Assembly: GCA_007127665.1 (NCBI GenBank)
Contig: SKYY01000112.1
Coordinates: forward strand, 1 to 10,598
DNA from: Balneolales bacterium
GTDB taxonomy: Bacteria; Bacteroidota; Rhodothermia; Balneolales; Natronogracilivirgulaceae
Length of the DNA stretch: 10,598 nucleotides
Direction of reading: 5' to 3'
Shown here: one piece after another, positions 5,996 to 10,598 of the stretch
Layout: each line of letters opens with the position of its first letter
How positions within the stretch are numbered: the first letter of the stretch is position 1
Notes under the pieces: model-generated
What the model saw: the letters and a program-made list of their open reading frames with translations, nothing else
What the model was told of the DNA's origin: nothing
The model's database searches: none
Program-made: the position numbers and the translations under genes

Positions 5996-7816
5996 ATGAT
6001 CCCGACAACCCTATCCCGTTCCCGGTTTCTGACACTCGGTTTACTACTGGCCATTTTGTCACTTTCCGTAACGCAATCTCCGGCCCAGCTTCGGGGAAGC
6101 TCGGAAAAAGTGAACGTCGAAACATTTCTTTCGGTCGAAGCAGTGCCGGCAGGTGAGTCTTTTAAAGCTGCTGTTGTTCTTGATATTGCGGACACGTGGC
6201 ATATCAATGCCCACAAGCCGACTCTTGATTACCTGATCGGTACGCAGGTAACCATGGATCCCAAGGACGGTTTCATCATCGCTGATATCCGGTATCCGGA
6301 ACCGGATGTGTATGAGTTTGCATTTGCCGGCGGCGAAGCCCTGCTTGTTTACAGCGGCAAGGTGCCCGTCTACCTCGACATCCGCGCATCATCAAATCTT
6401 CAGCCGGGTACCTATGAAATGACCGGATCAGCAAGGGTACAGGCCTGCGACGATATGAATTGCCTCGCACCATCCAATCTGCCGGTCAGCATTCTGATTG
6501 ATGTGGCTGAAATGGGAACGGAAGTGCGGGCCGTCCACCAGGATGTATTTGCAGACTACGACCAGGGAATGACCGCCGCAGATATGACCATTCAACCCGG
6601 TTCTGCCAATGAAATCGAGGCCATGTTCCGGGAGCGTGGGTTGCTGCTGGCCTTTCTGGCACTGTTCTTCATCGGGCTGGCCCTGAACCTGACTCCGTGC
6701 GTCTATCCCATGCTCTCCGTTACGGTATCCATATTCGGCGGACAGAATGACCCCAACATGCTCAGGGTTTTCTCCAAAGCGCTTATCTATGTTCTGGGAA
6801 TTGCAACCATGTACAGTGTTCTGGGAGTCCTCGCTTCATTCAGCGGTGAATTGTTCGGTGCATGGCTGCAGCACCCCTGGGTGCTCGGCGGCATTGGTCT
6901 GCTGCTTTTTGCACTGGCACTCAGCATGTTCGGCCTCTATGAAATTCAGGTGCCATACTGGATGGCATCACGTATCGGCACAGGTACATCAACGGGGTTT
7001 ATCGGCGTCTACTTCTCGGGCCTGGTAGTCGGGATATTCGCCGCTCCGTGCATCGGACCTCCCATTATCGCCCTCCTGGCTTTTATCGGGGCGCAGGGTG
7101 ATCCGGTATTCGGATTCTGGTCCTTTTTCGTGCTTTCAATGGGACTCGGACTGCCATACCTGATTCTCGGTACATTCTCGGGGCTCCTGCCAAAGCTTCC
7201 CAGATCGGGGGTCTGGATGGTCTGGGTTAAAAAAGTCTTTGGTGTTGTACTGATTGCACTGGCATTGTTCTACCTGTCGATGCCTTTTATCTCTGTCAGC
7301 GATGCCTACTGGGTTATTCCCATCAGTTTTATTATCGGCGGGGTTTACCTCGGGTTTCTTGAGCCATCAGGACGCGGCACACCGGTTTTCTCAAAAGTCA
7401 AAATGGCATTTGGAGCTATCGCCATCATCATCGGCGTCATATTCATTATGAACCTTCAGAAAGAGGGAATGCAGTGGGAGCCTTTTGCGGATGAAAAACT
7501 TGCGCAGGCCCGGAATGAGGGCAGACCCGTAGTGCTGGACTTCTACGCCGATTGGTGCATTCCCTGCCTGGAGCTCGAACGGATCACTTTTACCGACTCC
7601 CGTGTCATCGAGGCAACCGACCATATGGTTCGATTGAAAGTGGATTTAACCCACTTTGATTCGCCTGAATCGGAAGAAATCCGGCGCCGGTACAGTGTGG
7701 CCGGAGTGCCTACAATCGTTTTTCTGGACGAAGACGGCAACGAAGTGACAGCAGCACGCGTCATGGGCTTTGTCGGCCCCGACGAATTCCTCCGCCGGAT
7801 TGACCACCTGAACTGA
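5996..7816 (+). CDS. dsbD: thiol:disulfide interchange protein DsbD, full three-domain form
   Basis: Carries electrons from cytoplasmic thioredoxin across the inner membrane to periplasmic thiol proteins. Counted from the ATG at 5996 (606 residues), a signal peptide (1-31, ending SPAQ) is followed by the periplasmic alpha domain with its cysteine pair ACDDMNC (Cys151, Cys156; x4 spacing, where the E. coli pair is x5). Eight membrane segments follow (about 215-485), with NLTPCVYP (Cys235) and AAPCIGPP (Cys352), the two redox cysteines of the beta domain. The C-terminal gamma thioredoxin domain has DWCIPC (Cys521, Cys524) and the cis-proline loop GVPTIVF (Pro572). All six redox cysteines are thus present. 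A TTG at 5978 would add six residues but has no support. The gene follows the thioredoxin lipoprotein and converges on the pseudouridine synthase with 8 nt between stops. Confidence 0.93.
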   Translation: MIPTTLSRSRFLTLGLLLAILSLSVTQSPAQLRGSSEKVNVETFLSVEAVPAGESFKAAVVLDIADTWHINAHKPTLDYLIGTQVTMDPKDGFIIADIRYPEPDVYEFAFAGGEALLVYSGKVPVYLDIRASSNLQPGTYEMTGSARVQACDDMNCLAPSNLPVSILIDVAEMGTEVRAVHQDVFADYDQGMTAADMTIQPGSANEIEAMFRERGLLLAFLALFFIGLALNLTPCVYPMLSVTVSIFGGQNDPNMLRVFSKALIYVLGIATMYSVLGVLASFSGELFGAWLQHPWVLGGIGLLLFALALSMFGLYEIQVPYWMASRIGTGTSTGFIGVYFSGLVVGIFAAPCIGPPIIALLAFIGAQGDPVFGFWSFFVLSMGLGLPYLILGTFSGLLPKLPRSGVWMVWVKKVFGVVLIALALFYLSMPFISVSDAYWVIPISFIIGGVYLGFLEPSGRGTPVFSKVKMAFGAIAIIIGVIFIMNLQKEGMQWEPFADEKLAQARNEGRPVVLDFYADWCIPCLELERITFTDSRVIEATDHMVRLKVDLTHFDSPESEEIRRRYSVAGVPTIVFLDEDGNEVTAARVMGFVGPDEFLRRIDHLN

Positions 7817-7824
7817 AACATCAG

Positions 7825-8601
7825 TCATCGCGGTCTCCGGAACTTGTCCCAGGGGAACTCTTCTGGCAGCCCTGCAGTAAATTGCATGGATTCCCGCCGG
7901 GTTGGATGTTCGAACGCTATCTTGTGGCACATGAGAGCAAGGTGACGGGTCTGGCTGACTTTTGAACCGTACTTGTTGTCGCCGGCAATGGGCGTGCCTT
8001 CGGCTGCAAGCTGAGCACGGATCTGGTGGAAACGCCCGGTTTTCAAGTCAATTTTAACCAGTGAATGCTCTCCCTGTGTCTCAAGATGCGTTACGTCAAG
8101 CACAGCCAGTCTGCTGCCCCGGGGTCCTCCTGGTCCCGGTTTCCCCGAACTTCCAACCGGTTCAGCTTGACCGGACGTGACAACAGCCATGTTTCGGGAT
8201 GCATCCTTTTCAAGATGATGGATCAGCTCCCTGTTTTTAATGTTTTTTCCCACAACCACGGCAAGGTACTCCTTCTTGAAGGTCCGCTTTCTGATCTGTT
8301 CAGAGAGCCGGGAGGCGGCTTTGGAAGTCCTTGCCAATACCATCACCCCCCGGGTTGGCCGATCCAGGCGTTGCACCAGACCAAGAAAGACCTCTCCGGG
8401 TTTCCGGTACCTGTCTTTCAGCCATTGTTTCAGAAGGGACTGCAGGTCATGGTCGCCTGTCCGATCTCGCTGTGAGAGCATGTTTGCCGGTTTGCAGACA
8501 ACCAGCAAGTGATTATCCTCATAAATGATGTCGATATTTCTGTACCTTTCCGTGATGGGAAAACTCCGTATTTTATCACAATTTTTCAGGGACTCCGACA
8601 T
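7825..8601 (-). CDS. RluA-family pseudouridine synthase
   Basis: Isomerises uridine to pseudouridine in rRNA or tRNA. From the ATG at 8601 (258 residues) the protein opens with IIYEDNHLLVVCKPANML, the usual first strand of the catalytic domain. The active-site motif is QRLDRPTRGVMVLA with catalytic Asp80; Gln replaces the more common His before RLD. The C-terminal signature TGRFHQIRAQLAAEGTPIAGDNKYG is intact. There is no N-terminal S4 domain, as in the short RluA-type members. Residues about 143-165 form a Gly/Pro/Ser-rich insertion with collagen-like triplets (GKPGPGGPRG) in the place of a surface loop. A TTG at 8625 could extend the start by eight residues. It diverges from uvrC over a 99-nt spacer. 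Which position in RNA it modifies cannot be told. Confidence 0.9.
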   Translation of the reverse strand: MSESLKNCDKIRSFPITERYRNIDIIYEDNHLLVVCKPANMLSQRDRTGDHDLQSLLKQWLKDRYRKPGEVFLGLVQRLDRPTRGVMVLARTSKAASRLSEQIRKRTFKKEYLAVVVGKNIKNRELIHHLEKDASRNMAVVTSGQAEPVGSSGKPGPGGPRGSRLAVLDVTHLETQGEHSLVKIDLKTGRFHQIRAQLAAEGTPIAGDNKYGSKVSQTRHLALMCHKIAFEHPTRRESMQFTAGLPEEFPWDKFRRPR

Positions 8602-8650
8602 TACGAAAATGATGCCCGGAGTCAAGATACGCTACCTGCAGGATAATCTG

Positions 8651-8700
8651 AAGATGTATAAAGAAGTATAAAGATCCATAAAGATCAATAAGGATCTGTA
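8651..8700 (+). repeat. five tandem 10-bp repeats directly before uvrC
   Basis: Five adjoining units run AAGATGTATA, AAGAAGTATA, AAGATCCATA, AAGATCAATA, AGGATCTGTA, roughly AAGATNNATA. They end exactly at the uvrC ATG (8701). Units 1-2 create TATAAA at 8657-8662 and 8667-8672, possible -10 boxes. The junction of units 4 and 5 creates AAGGA (8690-8694), a well-placed SD six bases before the ATG. The period of one helical turn puts all A-rich segments on one face of the DNA. Confidence 0.75.
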
Positions 8701-10542
8701 ATGACAGAGGTACTCAAACAGAAACTGGATTCTCTTACTCCGCAACCCGGTGTTTATCAGTTCAAGGATGCCGGGGGGGAGGTGCTGTACGTCGGCAAGG
8801 CGAAGCGGTTGAACCAGCGTGTGCGATCCTACTTCCAGAATACTTCCGGCCACACCGGGAAAATCCAGGCGCTGGTAAAGAAAATTGCCGATGTCGAAAT
8901 TATCATCACCGATTCGGAGGCAGAAGCCCTCATCCTGGAAAACAACCTCATTAAAAAATACCGTCCCCGGTACAACATTCTCTATCGGGATGACAAATCG
9001 TATCCATATATCTGCGTGACGGCAGAGGAAAGACCGAGAGTGTTTCCCACCCGAACCATAGTCCGGGACGGTAGCCGTTATTTTGGTCCGTATGACCACG
9101 TCGGCAAAATGAAGCTTATGCTGGAAACCATACGCAAGACGTTTCAGTTGTGTACCTGCGCATGCTCATCCCGCATGAAAGACCGCAGCAAAGGCTTGCC
9201 GAAATGGGGCCGCTGTTTTGAGGACTATTTTGAGAACTGTTCCGGTGACTTGCACATTGAAGAGTACCGGGCAAGGCTGGACCAGGTGATACGCCTGCTC
9301 AACGGACGTACCAAAGAGCTTATCAGAGACCTGAAGCTTGAAATGGAACATCTTTCGGAGGCACTTCAGTTTGAACAGGCGGCCAATGTCAGGGATGGAA
9401 TGCTGGCGCTCAAAAGATTCAGCGAAAAAATGAAGATGGTCACGCCGGATGGCCTTGACCGGGATGTCTTTGCCCTGGATACGGACTGGGATGAAAATAT
9501 AGCATGTGGCGTGCTCCTGCAGCTCCGCGAAGGCAAGCTGGTCGGAAAATATCACCGCTACCTTAAAAATATTGAAGGCCGTACGGAAGGCATGCTCCTT
9601 CAGGCGTTTCTGGAGGATTATTACACTGGCGAACTGTCCGGAGTGATACCCGATGAGGTCTGCTGCAGCCACGAACTGCATGATGATGAGCCGCTTTTTG
9701 AATACCTTTGGCAGAAAAAAGGGAAAAAGGTTCCGATAACTATTCCACAGAGAGGCGAAAAAGCGCAAATTGTGCAGATGGCCGGCTCAAATGCCAGGAT
9801 GCTGCTGAAGGAATGGCTTTTGGAAAAAATCAAAGCCGATCAGGGACGCGTCCCCCATTCGGTTCAGGCACTGAAACGGGACCTTAACCTGCAGCGAATG
9901 CCGCGCCGCATAGAGTGTTTCGACATATCCAACTTTCAGGGTGCCTTTACCGTGGCTTCTCTGGTATGCTTTGTTGACGGTCAGCCCAGAAAGAGCAGCT
10001 ACAAACGGTTTCATGTTCGCGGTGTGGACGGTCCTGACGACTTTGCATCCATGAGAGAGGTCATCGGCAGGCATTATCGAAGGGTAAAAAAGGAGAAACG
10101 GCAGATTCCAGACCTGATAGTGGTGGACGGAGGAAAGGGACAGCTGTCGAGTGCCGTCAGTGCGCTGCAGGAAGCAGGATTGGGATCTGATATACCGGTA
10201 ATCGGGCTGGCAAAACGCCTGGAAGAGGTTTTCCTCCCGGGCTCACGCGACCCTGTCATGATCCCCAAAGTTTCCTCAAGCCTGAAGTTGCTGCAGAGAA
10301 TTCGTGATGAAGCCCACCGGTTTGCCATTCAATTCCACAGGGATGTGCGCAGCAGAAAAACTTTTCGGTCCGAACTGGAAGAGATACCGGGCATCGGTAA
10401 AAAGACGGCCGATAAGCTCTTGAGGGAATATGGATCGATACTGGAAATTATGCAGCAGGAAATCCCTGAGCTCAAAAAGATCACGGGTCAAAAAGCAGCA
10501 GAAGCCGTGCATGCACATTTCCGAAAAAAGGATAGGAGGTAA
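8701..10542 (+). CDS. uvrC: excinuclease ABC subunit C
   Basis: The nuclease of nucleotide excision repair: with UvrB on damaged DNA it cuts on both sides of the lesion. The domains are all present in 613 residues. The GIY-YIG domain (about 13-93: GVYQF, LYVGKAKRL, ALILENNLIKK, YNI) makes the 3' cut. A Cys-rich region spans 151-184. The UVR helix pair (about 207-240, FEQAANVRDGML) binds UvrB. The RNase H-like domain has Asp408 (CFDISN), Asp476 (VVDGGKGQ) and His539 (DEAHRFA), and makes the 5' cut. A C-terminal helix-hairpin-helix (about 558-610, IPGIGKKTADKLL) binds DNA. The start is fixed by AAGGA at 8690-8694. The Cys region has Cys151, 153, 155, 172 and 180, but Leu184 at the position of the last cysteine in the usual CxxxxxxxCxxxC motif. 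No uvrA or uvrB is nearby. Confidence 0.97.
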   Translation: MTEVLKQKLDSLTPQPGVYQFKDAGGEVLYVGKAKRLNQRVRSYFQNTSGHTGKIQALVKKIADVEIIITDSEAEALILENNLIKKYRPRYNILYRDDKSYPYICVTAEERPRVFPTRTIVRDGSRYFGPYDHVGKMKLMLETIRKTFQLCTCACSSRMKDRSKGLPKWGRCFEDYFENCSGDLHIEEYRARLDQVIRLLNGRTKELIRDLKLEMEHLSEALQFEQAANVRDGMLALKRFSEKMKMVTPDGLDRDVFALDTDWDENIACGVLLQLREGKLVGKYHRYLKNIEGRTEGMLLQAFLEDYYTGELSGVIPDEVCCSHELHDDEPLFEYLWQKKGKKVPITIPQRGEKAQIVQMAGSNARMLLKEWLLEKIKADQGRVPHSVQALKRDLNLQRMPRRIECFDISNFQGAFTVASLVCFVDGQPRKSSYKRFHVRGVDGPDDFASMREVIGRHYRRVKKEKRQIPDLIVVDGGKGQLSSAVSALQEAGLGSDIPVIGLAKRLEEVFLPGSRDPVMIPKVSSSLKLLQRIRDEAHRFAIQFHRDVRSRKTFRSELEEIPGIGKKTADKLLREYGSILEIMQQEIPELKKITGQKAAEAVHAHFRKKDRR

Positions 10543-10595
10543 GCACATTGCTCCAAAAAGGAGAACCGGTGAGTAAGTTGGTGAGTGCTTTTTTT
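10541..10595 (+). terminator. possible terminator after uvrC
   Basis: AAGCAC (10541-10546, overlapping the uvrC stop) pairs with GTGCTT (10585-10590), which runs into a T-tract (10589-10595). A small inner helix CTCC (10551-10554) with GGAG (10560-10563) lies in the loop. The outer stem is only six pairs with a long loop, so it is weak. The same bases can also be read as the start of a new gene. Confidence 0.3.
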
Positions 10596-10598
10596 AAG
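10569..10598 (+). CDS. possible start of a further gene, cut by the window end
   Basis: A strong SD, AAGGAG (10558-10563), is followed after five bases by GTG (10569). The frame stays open to the last base, giving MSKLVSAFFK. If real it would be co-transcribed with uvrC, 26 nt after its stop. Ten codons are too few to name anything, and the bases overlap a terminator-like hairpin. Confidence 0.3.
   Translation, partial: MSKLVSAFFK

Noticed and set aside
9166..9768. 200-codon open frame on the minus strand inside uvrC
   Set aside because: It lies wholly antisense to a well-supported conserved gene, and its translation shows no recognisable domain.

Overview
The window looks like chromosomal housekeeping and envelope DNA of a Gram-negative bacterium, most likely of the Bacteroidota/Balneolota (FCB) side. 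The reasons are an outer-membrane beta-barrel protein ending in Phe, a DsbD-type transmembrane reductase with a periplasmic lipoprotein partner, several starts without a Shine-Dalgarno (SD) sequence, and the style of the PIG-L and M20 proteins. This placement is inference. No phage, transposon, CRISPR or tRNA/rRNA signal was seen. By eye the left third is more AT-rich than the dsbD-uvrC half.

Layout. Bases 1-488 hold the 3' part of an ECF-like sigma factor whose start lies outside the window. Bases 645-857 encode a cold-shock protein with its own sigma70-like promoter (510-538) and a roughly 100-nt leader that can hide its SD. Bases 858-1117, the longest gene-free stretch (260 nt), hold a terminator-like hairpin, a second promoter-like pair and a set of nested helices (928-1078) that looks like an unassigned structured RNA or mRNA leader. 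Then comes a probable two-gene operon: a membrane-anchored M20 metallopeptidase/amidohydrolase (1118-2596) and a PIG-L/LmbE deacetylase (2601-3314). Converging on it from the minus strand is an anti-sigma-like single-span membrane protein (4270-3332). Its upstream region carries two inverted repeats. A DUF481-like outer-membrane barrel (4471-5256) diverges from it.

A thioredoxin-fold lipoprotein (5457-5969) is followed 26 nt later by a full three-domain DsbD (5996-7816). Together they look like a pathway that carries reducing power from the cytoplasm to periplasmic or outer-membrane proteins. An RluA-family pseudouridine synthase (8601-7825, minus) ends 8 nt from dsbD and diverges from uvrC (8701-10542). 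The rluA-uvrC spacer contains five tandem 10-bp units, the last of which supplies the uvrC SD. The window ends with what is either the start of another plus-strand gene or a terminator.

The most interesting items are the structured RNA candidate at 928-1078, the 10-bp repeat array before uvrC, the changed cysteine set in UvrC, and the cold-shock leader. None of the protein families is new. I see no clear multi-gene novel system.
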